A stretch of 64,000 bases of DNA, from contig NW_020170408.1 in the NCBI RefSeq assembly GCF_000524195.1, forward strand, positions 239,196 through 303,195, given 5' to 3'. A program made the translations under genes and the position numbers. The stretch is from Echinococcus granulosus. Lineage: Eukaryota; Platyhelminthes; Cestoda; Cyclophyllidea; Taeniidae. The notes under the pieces were generated by a model. That model saw only the letters and a list, made by a program, of their open reading frames with translations. It was not told where the DNA came from and did no database searches. Shown here piece after piece: positions 1 to 11,100 of this stretch (position 1 is the stretch's first letter; each line of letters begins with the position of its first letter).

Positions 1-2
1 GC

Positions 3-20
3 CTCTCTCTCTCTCTCTCA
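3..20. repeat. (CT)n microsatellite
   Basis: A run of CT dinucleotides at the extreme left of the window; it may extend beyond the edge. Confidence 0.85.
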
Positions 21-290
21 CTCCCTCTTCCGGAGAAGGCTTTTCAAAAGCGTCACAAAAACTGTCAAACCGACACATGAGCTCTTTCGTCTTCTTCTCC
101 TCAGGAGAAAATGAACTTGCTTAAAAGTGTGTCATGTGCTCTTCCTTGGCTTATAGCTAACCGAGTCGTACATTTAATTTAGCTAGCTCCAGCCTCCGCC
201 AGGTTGATTTTGATAGATGCAAGTTAAATGAAAGCGCAACCCAACTGCTTAATTCTTCCTATAACAAGCTAAAAACTGATTCCACTTTAG

Positions 291-2074
291 GCTAGTTTCT
301 CTGCGCATCAAGGTGAACACGGAGGAGCGACCTGTGAGGACAGAATTGGTCGCCTTTGATGCCATTAATTCACCGATTTGTAAGTCCATCTATATTTCAG
401 TCAACTTTATTTTCTTACCATTTTTATCTACACAAATCGACACAGCTGAACAGTGAGGGAAGGGGGGCTTGAGGGATGTATCCTTGCTCCGGCTACAGAC
501 CGCCGCGTGCAAAACCAACAACTTTTATACAATTTGTGCTGGAAACAAAAGACCCATTGTTCTGGTACAGAGGATAATGGAGTACTTTTTATTGCAAAGA
601 TGTGCATTAAAAAGGTTTATAGGGCCAGTAAATTTTCAAGCATTGCAGTCCACGTGGCACTTACGACTACGTGCCAGTCTGAATGCGTGGGTCAGGGGGG
701 CTAGGGGTTATGTCTTCTAAATTGAGGTCAGGCGAAGTTACATAAAGTGGAGTCGAAGCAACAAAGTAGGACGAAGGGGAGTCACATAAATTTAAATAGG
801 GCCTTCTGAAAAAATGGAACAATCGGGAATAGGTAGTTTGGATCCAAATGCATTTCCATAAGGAAAATTGGAAACTATCATTCGCCCCGGAGATTAGAAT
901 CACTGAGTGGTCAGAATACATTGGGCTACCTTAAAATAGGCGTCTTTATACTCCAACGGTGTAATTGAAGACCAAAACTGGAGCGCAACTGAATTTAGCC
1001 CAAGTAACGGCTTGTCAAGTAAAAAGCTGATCCTGTTTGTCAGTTCTCCCGCTTTATACACCCTGAGGCAAACCATTTTAAATAAATTGACACAAAGAAG
1101 CATAAAATCCTGACTTTTATTCGAAGAGACATCCGGGCACCTGGAATCTACTTCATAACCTTCGGAAGAATTGCCACTTTATTTGTAAAAATTTGCAAAT
1201 TGCTGCGTTTCAACGAAATGTCGATGAGAATTCTTGTAGGTAGTTTCCTCCCAACGCTTCCGAGAAAGGATATAATTACTTGACCATCTTCATCACTTAT
1301 TCAGTAAACTGCTAGGAATATTTTCTTGCTTTCCACTAGCAATTCTAGATTTGACAGACGCTATGCCTTAAAGAAGCACCGAATTCTGTCCAAAACTGCA
1401 GACGATGCAGAACCGAACGCCTACTTAAAACATGTCAGTAGTGCCGAACCGAACCGTTGACGTTTTTCTTTAATTCTTTCAGCCGAATTTCTGGGCATCT
1501 TAACCAGCGGTATTGCAGGAGTGCTCGCCCTAATCACTCTATGGAGGGTCCTAGAAGTTAGGAGAATCTTTTCGCTACGAGATCTTGCGTGAGTCCTTTG
1601 CCAACTTTTAATCGACAAGACCCCCGTAGTGGTGGCGACTGGAAATACCGCCGAGATGAAAGGCACCTCAGCGAAGGCTGCCAATTGCGTCAGAGGCACT
1701 CCACCTGTCAGCTGAAAAGATCGCATTGAGAATGGTGTGAAGTGACTGTTCCTTTTAAGGAAACCGATAAAGGAGTCCCTGGAAGGTAGGCACCTAGGCG
1801 CGATGTTTCACCTAGTCCACGCCCTTCATAACCGACACCGAATTTTGATGAGACAGTCACGACAACGCCTCTGACGTTGAAAACGAAAGCACTGACTCAT
1901 CGCAGCCTCAAAGGCGGTGGCACGACCACAGAGCATGCACAATACAGCCACACAGGCACCATACTGCTAGAAGCTTTCTTCCTTTCTTTTAGCGAACAAG
2001 TCCCCACCGATGGCCTCACTAATGAGATGGAACCAACTGTGAACTACTTCAAAGCCCCCTCCATTACAGCGTGA
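291..2074 (+). CDS. 3' end of an unidentified single-pass membrane protein gene (three terminal exons)
   Basis: Three exons join with matching phase: 291 or 296 to 379 (donor gtaagt, phase 1), 1483-1588 (acceptor ttcag, donor gtgagt, phase 2) and 1993-2074 (acceptor tttag, stop TGA). The joined frame reads RIKVNTEERPVRTELVAFDA, then about 21 hydrophobic residues (LGILTSGIAGVLALITLW), a basic stretch (RVLEVRRIF) and a short polar tail ending PSITA. That pattern fits the C-terminus of a type I membrane protein with a short cytoplasmic tail. I do not recognise the family. The 5' part lies to the left of the window or in exons I could not find. The gene runs tail to tail into glucosidase II alpha, with about 200 bp between the two stops. 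Support comes from two independent phase matches and good splice consensus; there is no homology support. Confidence 0.66.
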
Positions 2075-2277
2075 AGCAAAAAAAGGAAAAGAAGAAAAAC
2101 CCTACAGCCCTGTACATATTGACAAAAATCCCACCTCCTCCTACTGCCCCTTGTCTAGTCTAGATTAATATTGTCCTTTTGATACGTGTAAATGGAAAGA
2201 GACAAAGAAGGTGTGCTATACAACGCACATCAACTTTTTCCGGGTGGATAAAACCAAACAAGTCAGATGAGTAGTGG
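2075..2277. other. Convergent intergenic spacer
   Basis: This spacer of about 200 bp lies between the stop codon of the + strand membrane-protein gene and the stop codon of the - strand glucosidase gene. It must hold both 3' ends, but I see no canonical AATAAA on either strand. Confidence 0.5.
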
Positions 2278-5200
2278 CTATGGCAGTTCAACAAGCAACC
2301 GCCAGCCCGTCATTGCTCTAACCTCGGGTTTTCGGATTACCAAAAGGGCGGATCGATTTCCGTCCGTGCTGGAGGAGTGCGTCTCCGGAGAGGAGTAAAA
2401 GAACTCCACTTCTCGCCTTTGACTCGGCTCCGAGGCGGTTGTCACGATCACTCGCCTCGGTCTTGCCATCTGTGCGCCTAGCAAGACAATACGCTCGATA
2501 TACGGTGTGCTGACATCGTTATGACCTTGAAGGAGGGTGAACTCGAATACGTAGGAGTGATTCTCTCGGAAGAAGTTCATTTGGTAGAGACGGGCCTGGC
2601 TTCGGTCCAGTGAATGGAAATCGTCGAGATAGAGGTAGCCAGTAGCGTCAGGCCTCTCGGTAGATTGGTCTAGAGCCACGACAATGGTGTAGGGATCGTT
2701 GAGCATCATGGCGGAGGAGCGTCGTGGACGAGCCTTCTTGGGAATGATGTAGCCACCACGGTAGAAAAGGGGAATAGTTCGCAGATCCACTGGTATTTTC
2801 ACCACTTGACCGCCAGAATAGACCTGCAGGGAGAGATGCAAGCGGCAGCATTAAAAAAACCACCAAATTCGTTACCACCGAGACGCACCCTCCAGTCATC
2901 ATGCAGGTACCACGTGCCCTCAGGCAGGTAGACGTCTACACTGGAGGCGCCCTCCTGCACCACAGGATGGACGAGGAGGCCCTCACCCACCATGAAGGCG
3001 TCGTCAATGCTGAAGCTGTTCTCGTCAGTAGGGAAGTAGTAAAAGAGTGGCGCCATTGGGAGCAGGGAGGTAACTTCGCTGCGGGCGAAGAGGGTGTACC
3101 AATAGGGCAGCAGGGAGTAGCGCAGTCGCAGAGCCTCCCTGTGTGTGGAGGGAAATTGCAGGAATGTGAAGCGAATAAAGTAGAGACAGAAATAAAAACG
3201 AAGCCCAAAACAGCGAGCCGATGCAGTTTTCCATCTAAACCAACAACAGAAGCTAAAAGCGGGGTTCTACCACTATTGGATACAGGTCGGAAAGGTGGAC
3301 ATCAACATGGCACAGAATAAAAAGGTGCAGCCCTACCGAATGGGATCGAGGTACTTCTCTTCATAGTTCCACGGCTCACGTTTCGGTGTATCGATGTGGG
3401 CGTGGGATCGCAAGAAGGGATGGAAAGCGGCGGCCTGGTACCATCGTGTGTACAGCTCGCCAGAGGGATGACCAAAAAAGCCACCAACGTCGGCGCCACA
3501 AAAGGTGAGGCCCGCTAACGACATACTCAATAGCATTGGTGTGCAGATCTGAAAAAAGGGGTGGGGAGAAAAAAAAACGAAAGAAGCAAGATGAGTCAGT
3601 AAATTTTCTTTACCACATCGTAGTGTCATGAGGGTCCACTTGTTCCTATTAACGGTCAACCAGTCCCTCTGTACAGTTGTGATTAGCTTCTCCCTCCAGG
3701 AGCCTCAATAGCCTCAAAGCAGCTGGAAATACGAGCTATGTAAATGAGTTCAGACCTGATGTCCCTGGTTAACGAGGGGTTCAATGTCTGCTTGGTCATT
3801 TTTGCGCTATGGTCATCCTAAGGGGAAAAACATAGGTTTTCCAGAATGCAGTTAACACGAAGGGTCAAGACTTTTAGGGTTTACTATATGCAACTGGCGA
3901 AAAGATCGCCTAGAAGGGGAAACAGACCAATGAGAGGAATGCCTTTGCCATTGGCACGTAAGAGAATGTCAACACAAGCCGGAGAGGTTGAATAGTGAGT
4001 AAATGTTTGTAGGGCGCTGCTCGTGGCAACAACACCGCTGGTCTCTCAATTCCAACTTAATGGTGACAATGAATATGACGCCAGATTCGCAAACCTTAAA
4101 CCCTTCCACGCAACTCCCAATGAAGACAATCAGGAAAGCTGATATGAATGATGAGTAGGTTAGTTCTGACTAACCTTGAGGTCAAATCTGTGAGGTAGGA
4201 GAATGAAACACCTTATTTATTGGACTTACCTGAAGGTGGTCCCATGATGCAGAATTGTCCCCAGTCCAAACAGCAGCGGTACGTTGAGAGCCAGCATAGA
4301 AGCCACGTGAGAGGACGAAAGGCCGCTCCTTGCGATTGGAGCGTCTCAAAAGCCCCTCCCACGTGGCGTTGTGCACCCAGAGCGAATAAAGGTTGTGCAG
4401 ATCTCGGTTTTCCCACACTCCACCAAATACCGTGTCCTAGGCGGTAATGAGCGAACTGTCAGATGACGAAAAGGGAGGGTATTGTTCAGTCTCATGTGGT
4501 TCCCCATCCTTCGATAAACCTACCTCTAGACTTGTAAAACCTAGTGCAGCTTTGAAGACAGAAAGCACTAATGGAAGCAGTTATGTAATAGGACAATGCT
4601 GGAACCCCATTGTACGTCCTACAGTGCGGGCCTTTCCTGTGTTATCACTTTTTCCAGCTATTCTGCGCGATTACGAAAGGTACGCCTGAAGTGGCATGCC
4701 TTATCACGACTTTGGAGACGACTATGAGGTGGGAAGTGTAAGCATATCAATTGGAAAAGAGTATCAAAACCGTTGGGATAACAAAATATAGTCACAGAAG
4801 GAATGCATCTGCTGTGGATGGCTGAAAACACCCAATATAACCAACTTTAACTTGGCAATCACCCCGACCTCGCGTCGTGTAATCGTGTGTAAGGAAACGT
4901 GAACACATTGGACAAAATGCAAGTACTTCAATACGATACACTTCACTTGCACGGTAGAGGAAGCTGAAAACAGACAGCGGAAACACCAAAACAACATTGA
5001 GAAGGCAATGGGGTGGAAAGGGTTGAAAAAAGGTAGTTTCGTGAAACAACTTTACGGTTCACTCCTTAGCATAGGCTGGTGCAAGACCTCCCTATCTCTC
5101 ACAGTAATGGAAATATGTGCAACGTTCCCTACATGACAGCTGAATCCAACTTACTCGGATACTATTGCAATTATCGACAGTGAAGAGTGATTACAGGGAC

Positions 5201-7079
5201 CGAAGCGAATGGCGTTAAGAGTAAATTACCATTGCTATGGACCAACTCGGGTGCTATGTTAGTTTCATGGCATCCTGTCCATGCAATTTTCGCCTACAGT
5301 CGTCACTCTCAGGTGCTTTCATGTGATATAATCCCACTTATTGACTGGTGCGATTAATTGCGAGGGAATGTATTCACCTTTGGGATGGTAACCTCGGCCC
5401 CACTGAATACAGAAGGTTCATTCATATCATTCCAAGAGTAGAACATCCGGTCCTTGCTCAAAAATTCGCCACTGGTAAAAAGATTTGCCCACCAATCGAC
5501 AACTTCTGGACGGTAGAAGTCCGGCCAATAGCTCGATCCCGGCCAACACCACCCATCAAAGTCGGTTTCGCTGTTCACCTTCTTCACAAAGAACCCCTCC
5601 GATCTGGCTTGCCTAAAATGGAAAAAATGACAGTTTATAAAAACAAAGGGATTAAAATCTGACTTACGAGCAAGTAGGCCAGGAATGATCAGCTTTAATA
5701 TGAGGGTCCACAACCACAACGAGTTTGCGTCCACTGACACCCAAGTCGTCAACTATGTCATCGGGAGAGGGAAACCTCTCGGTGTTCCAAGTGAGGTAGC
5801 GCTTATCATTGGCATATTCAATATCCAACCAGAGAACGTCCATAGGCAGGTTATGCTTATTGTAGTCGTGGTTGATAGACTTCATCTCCTCTTGATCACG
5901 ATAGTTCCAGCGACACTGGTGATGTGCTAGAGCGAAGAGAGGTGGCAGTGGAGTTGAACCTGTGAGTCCCGCATAGGCCCGTAGACCAGATTGAGGATTA
6001 TCAGCGAGGATTATGAAAATGTCGAGGACACCAGTTTCAAACATCCAGCGCGTCTTAACGAGCGGATCAGGGTTCTTTGCCTTAGCGAATAGATTGGATA
6101 GTAAACCGCCAACGGAATTAACCTCTCTAGAGGATTCCACGTCGATCCAAGCTTCTGATGGGTTATCAATGAACACACCAATAGTACTGCTTGCTTTATG
6201 GGCCCACATTAGAGGGACAGATCCGTAGAGCGCCATGGGATTGTTTAATTCGTATTCAAATACATCCAAATTGTAGAGACGGTAGGGGTCGGTTTGGTTG
6301 GTGTTTCGCAGAGCTAAACTGTCTGCGTGCTCGGGAATACCGTAGACGTATTCGAATCCATGAAAGGTAAAATCAATTCCAACGGAGGTTGGACCATGTG
6401 GTCTTGAGTCTCGATGACCCTTAAAGGATTCTGACCAGTCGACTGGAACGCGCTCTGTGGGAGGTGGCTCTAATACCTTATTATTTTGTGCCATATCACT
6501 GTTATTAGACTCACTTCCGGTTCCATCCTCGGACGTTGAATCATTTGTTGCCTCGACAACGATGGGCCGTTCTTCAAATTGTTGTTCGAGTTGATGCTCA
6601 AAGTTGAGCAAATCTCGTTCATTAACCGTTACTTGATGAACGCCATTTGAGAAAAATGAAACCCTGAAAGGGCTAAGCCCAATAACAGCTCGGTCTCGGT
6701 ATTCTCCAGAAAGAATGACTTCTGATCCCGTTCTGTGCACCTCCAACGGTAGAGTTTTCGGTTCTCTTACCAACGAATCACCGATTCTAGGATGAAAACG
6801 GGGGCGGATCGGATTAAATTCATCAAGAACCAGGCGGAAAGTGTGATCAGGATGGTAAGTGATATTCACATTGAGACGCTTTTGTGATTCGGAATCAATC
6901 ACTTGAAATTGAACACTCTCGTCGACACGCAATTTTTCAATATCGACACTGTATTTTGGTGCAGATGGCCAAAATACCCTTTGACGTACGCAAAACGAAC
7001 TCTCAGCACATGTTCTAAAGTTGCTTCGATCGACGCACAAGACTTCATCAATCAAGAGGATCAGCCATAAAAACCACAT
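2278..7079 (-). CDS. GANAB: Glucosidase II catalytic alpha subunit (neutral alpha-glucosidase AB, GH31), 6 exons
   Basis: This ER-lumen enzyme trims the inner alpha-1,3-linked glucoses from N-glycans on new glycoproteins and drives the calnexin/calreticulin cycle, working with a beta subunit. The exons in gene order are 7079-5668, 5612-5378, 4436-4230, 3548-3337, 3138-2889 and 2823-2278. All junctions are phase-matched and give 953 residues, close to the human enzyme. The start is the ATG at 7079, which opens a signal peptide ([15 protein letters not shown]) followed by the family hallmark VDRSNFRTC. The GH31 barrel shows HQCRWNYRD, the WNDMNEPS nucleophile motif (Asp about 533), the acid/base motif WTGDN (Asp about 609) and [10 protein letters not shown]. 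No active-site residue appears lost. The acidic, Ser/Asn-rich linker after [11 protein letters not shown] is variable in the family. There is no KDEL; the known enzyme is retained in the ER through its beta subunit. Confidence 0.97.
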
Positions 7080-7130
7080 CTGCAAGCGACACAACGTAAC
7101 ACAACCCCCAAGCTTGTAGGTGCGTCAGCG

Positions 7131-7154
7131 ATTGGTTAGAACATAGCCAATCAG
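7131..7154 (-). promoter_or_regulatory. Paired inverted CCAAT boxes upstream of glucosidase II alpha
   Basis: ATTGG (7131-7135) and CCAATCAG (7147-7154) face each other about 52-75 bp upstream of the glucosidase start codon. Together they form an imperfect inverted repeat, ATTGG...ATAGCCAAT. CCAAT followed by CAG matches the known NF-Y preference, and this distance is usual for such boxes. The regulatory role is inferred. No TATA box is evident. Confidence 0.45.
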
Positions 7155-8108
7155 AGAAGAAGTGATTTTAGTAAATTTTTAACTTAATAGATGCGTTTAT
7201 TTTAATCTAAGCAGGGGTATCCCTTCTTGTTGTTAATTGCCTACAAGGGTCTATTTAAATTTTCAATTTGTTTTGACCAAAGATCACAAATGGGTCTTGC
7301 CTAAAGTAATGAATCTTCCGTATACGCAAGACCTGTACTTAATTTCATCGCCAAGTTTAAAAGCACACTGTCGTAGAGCTGCCCCAAAGAGCTAGACAGA
7401 GCATGCACATAAAGGTGGCCATGGAGTTTAACATTTCTCGAACGACTTTAGTCCTTCTTCAATATATGCTCTAACTCAATCAATTAATGTCTAGTTATGT
7501 CAACTCACTAACTCCTATTATGCTTTAAGTTTGTCTGTAGCCTGCCCATAATTCCCTAAATTTTCGTTTAACGGTTTGCCCATAAAAAACTGAATACTAA
7601 TGTCTACTTCACTCACGATTGCGGCTTTAACGCCAATTTACATGTTCCTTTTATTTTCCTATAGAAGAGAAATTTTCGACTTTCTAATTCCTGGAGGTCC
7701 AAGCAAATTTTCAAATAAGGCGCGTTTCCAAAGATTTAGACTTTCTTATAATTAATCAGTTATCTTGAGTAGAACATGTTGTGCATTATTCAGTTTGTAT
7801 TCAAATTTGTATGGGTGTGTTTGTTTGTGAGCGTGGGATTTGGTTATTAGTTTACAAAAACATTTCACCTAATATCTCCGTTTTTGGCTTGAAATGCTTT
7901 TCTCATTTTCTCTTCCTTAATGTTTTAGCTGATCGAAACATGTTACAAATTTGGTACTCATAATCATTTTCAGATTATACTCATAGTTTATGCTATCTTG
8001 TGGATACTTGTCTAGGAATTGCGAACTGTCGTTATTTTTTAGAAATTCAATTTATCGAGCCATGCTTGTACTTCCAGTCATTGTACAGATAATATGCTGA
8101 TGTGCTTA

Positions 8109-8126
8109 CATTTTATTTCAGTAGGA
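8109..8126 (+). promoter_or_regulatory. Splice acceptor just upstream of the SUZ12 start (5' UTR intron or trans-splice site)
   Basis: A pyrimidine-rich tract ends in ttttatttcag at 8121, only 5 nt before the ATG at 8127. It is either the end of a 5' UTR intron or a spliced-leader acceptor; flatworms are known to trans-splice a subset of mRNAs. No upstream leader exon could be recognised. Confidence 0.4.
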
Positions 8127-11100
8127 ATGTCAAAATTACCCCGATCCAGTGCTTCGAGAAAAGCACAACCTCAATCTAACTGGATGTCCGCTGAACGCAT
8201 AAACGGCAGAGTTCACTTGCCTCTCCTCCTGCCTAAACCACCCTCTTCTCACGTCTTGAATTCTGTAAGGCTCCTTGCATAAGACCAGTGGACTGAACAC
8301 CATTGCTTATGAATATTCTTCCCTCTAGACCGTTGTTTCTGCCACTTCAAATGAGAGCGAGCAGGTCAATGAGATTAAACCGCGCTGTCGGGTCGTGAGA
8401 GGGAGGCGAAGAACCATAAGAACCAGTAGAAGCATCAAGCCTGTCATACTGGAGAACGGTACTGGGTCGCCGTCTGCCACTACGGAAGGTACCACTACCA
8501 ACGGTGAAAACGGCTCTTCCTCCCGTGTCACAGAAATCGCTACCCAGCTGAGTGGCGCCGAATGCCAGGCCAACTACGAGGAGTTTGTACGGACCTTCGC
8601 TGTGCCAACGCACCTTTATCGCTATCTGGCTAACCGGCATCGTGCTAAACCTACCTATTTAACCCGAAATCTAAGATATATGCATCCGACAGGACGGAGT
8701 TGTGTTAGACGAAGGGGTGAGTGATTAGCCCGCTTACTGCTCTCTGATGATTCCCTTTAGCCTTATAAAGGCGTTTATTTTTTTTGTACAAAGAGACGCT
8801 TGAAGAAGTGGCTGCTCGACTTTCATCGGCGGAGACGATGCAATCGGCTGGTCTGTCGCGACCGAAGCGCTCAATTAAGCTGGGATCTAATGGTCCCTCT
8901 GCTGTCAGTAATGGTCTTTCTACGGAACACCAGTGGCCAGACGAGATTGAAATTATCATGGAGGGGTTTTCTGATAGCGAAAAGGAGAATGATTGGGTTA
9001 CTGTAGAGGTGAGAATTGTGATCTGATGATTATTTATCTTATTTGTCCATTGACTTGAGATAGAGAGATTTAGTCATGCTGTTCGGCTGTGTAACCCAAC
9101 CAAACCGGCAACAATGTCCTCTATCAAAACAGTCATCAGTATTTATGTTAAAAATCCATTTTAAAGTCTGAGTTACTGAAGTCATTCCCCATCCCTCTTA
9201 ACTGGAAGGGTGTGCCTTCCAGATACGGTAGAGCGATGTTTTAACGTCTCTCGCATAATGTAGACTGATGGAATAAAAAATTAATTATTGTTATTTTCAG
9301 GCTTTGCTTTCCCATTAGAAATTGTGCAAGTATGGGGAAGAGGCATGATTGGTTATGCCTGTTTAATTCATATGGCTTGTTCACTCTAACAAGCCAAGTG
9401 CCTTTTGAAGTTTATGTATGCGTTATCACTGTGGTATTAAGTGGCTCCTCCAAAGGAAATGAAGCAGGTGGAAGCCCAAACTACCCTGCCAATATGTGCT
9501 TGATGTGGACATAAAGCTTACCTTTGAGTTGTGTGGGAAATGGTTGGTGCCTGTGACGGAGTCAGGACCCTTCGGATGTCTATTTGATTGCACTTACCAT
9601 TACAAAGGTTGCAGAAATTAGGTTGAGATATAAGATTTGCAGGCGTGTTTTCTCGTCGATTTCTGCCTCTCCCTCCACCACATCTTTCACGGTCGATTTG
9701 GTCAGATCTCATTTGGCTTTTCAGGATGTTAAAGTTCGCGCTGTTTCCACTACACTATTTTTCATGTCCCTTATAAACCATTTAACAGTTCTGTACAGCA
9801 TCTTCGCGTTCTTTGCGTGGAACTTTGTCGCTTTTGGTACGATTGAATCCCCTTAAAGTGAAGATGGCTCTTCAAGACATTATCATTTAGGCCCTTGATA
9901 AATCCCCAGTTTTATAGTAGATGGAATGCTATTTCGAAGTCGCTGTGCATTGTTAATGCGAATGCTGTGTATATGCTTAGGGAATCTAGAAAAAGCTTAC
10001 TATTTTGTGTATTCACCAGGAACGCTCATGGGATTAGGTTTTCTTTGGAATTACTGAATTTTTTGATCTCTTTCTCTGAAGTGGATCATCTTGACAGGGA
10101 ACAAATGTCCCATCCTAATGACGGATAAAAGTCGTGGGGCTTTAGAAGTGCCTTGCTGCGATTGTTTACATTCATGCATTGTAGAGCGCAGACATAGGTC
10201 AGTCTATCGACGTGGTTCACTTAGCGCTGCTCACCTGCTATCTCGAGGCAGCTTCACATAATCAAGTGTTGGTTAAACCTGACTGATTTTAGTGGAACTT
10301 CTCTGCTTTACGAATAGAGTTTACGCCGGTTTTAAAGGTGCAGAAGCTCCTGGTCAAAGTTTTTACATGGCATTTGGAGAAGGTGAGGAATGTTGTGGCC
10401 TGACGCGCTGTCTGGAAAGGATTTACCGAATTGGATTCCAGTTTTATGATGGGTATGCTTTGCGTGTGTTTGTGTCTTTTTGCCTGTCTGTAGTGGCTTG
10501 CATGCACTATTGCTCGTTTACTGATGTCTAAGCAGCTATTGCGGCTGAAATGATTCTATTTGGCACCCTACAGCATTAGGGTGTGGCAGAAAAACTACCT
10601 CAGAAATGGCCAAGACTGGTGAATCACAGGTGCTATTCTTGTTCTTTCATGAAAGCGCGAGACCTAATACCACATTCTGCAAAAGTTACCGACGAAGCAC
10701 CCTCATGGTTCACCATAGGGCGGAAAAGATGAGGCGGTGTACTGCCCTATTTTATCTTTTGCCTTCGTATTCTCTGCTCCCTGAGACGTTGGCATCTAGG
10801 CTCATATCATCGCCAGAATTATGCTTGTCATGGAGATCAAGTGTAGCTCTCACCAAGTCTTTACTGAGCCATTGCCAAATTGAGCTTCTGAAATTTAAAT
10901 CTACCTCCTCTAGGGCTATTAGAACTGGCCTACTAACAGCGCTACAAATGACTCGTTCTCTTTTATCAAGTCCTCCGTTAATCTCTTCTCTCGTGTCGCT
11001 TGGGCTTGGCGTCGTAACTTCTGCCCCTTGGACTCCCTTGTCCTCGTCTCGCGCGACGTCGCCTGCAATTGCAACGGTGAAACTCCTTCTACCTCCGCCA

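Larger units (their letters stand above)
7080..8126. other. Divergent intergenic region between glucosidase II alpha and SUZ12
   Basis: About 1 kb, AT-rich, lies between two head-to-head genes and should hold both promoters. Apart from the paired CCAAT boxes near 7131-7154 and a splice acceptor at 8120-8121, I recognise no motif and no coding segment. Confidence 0.5.
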
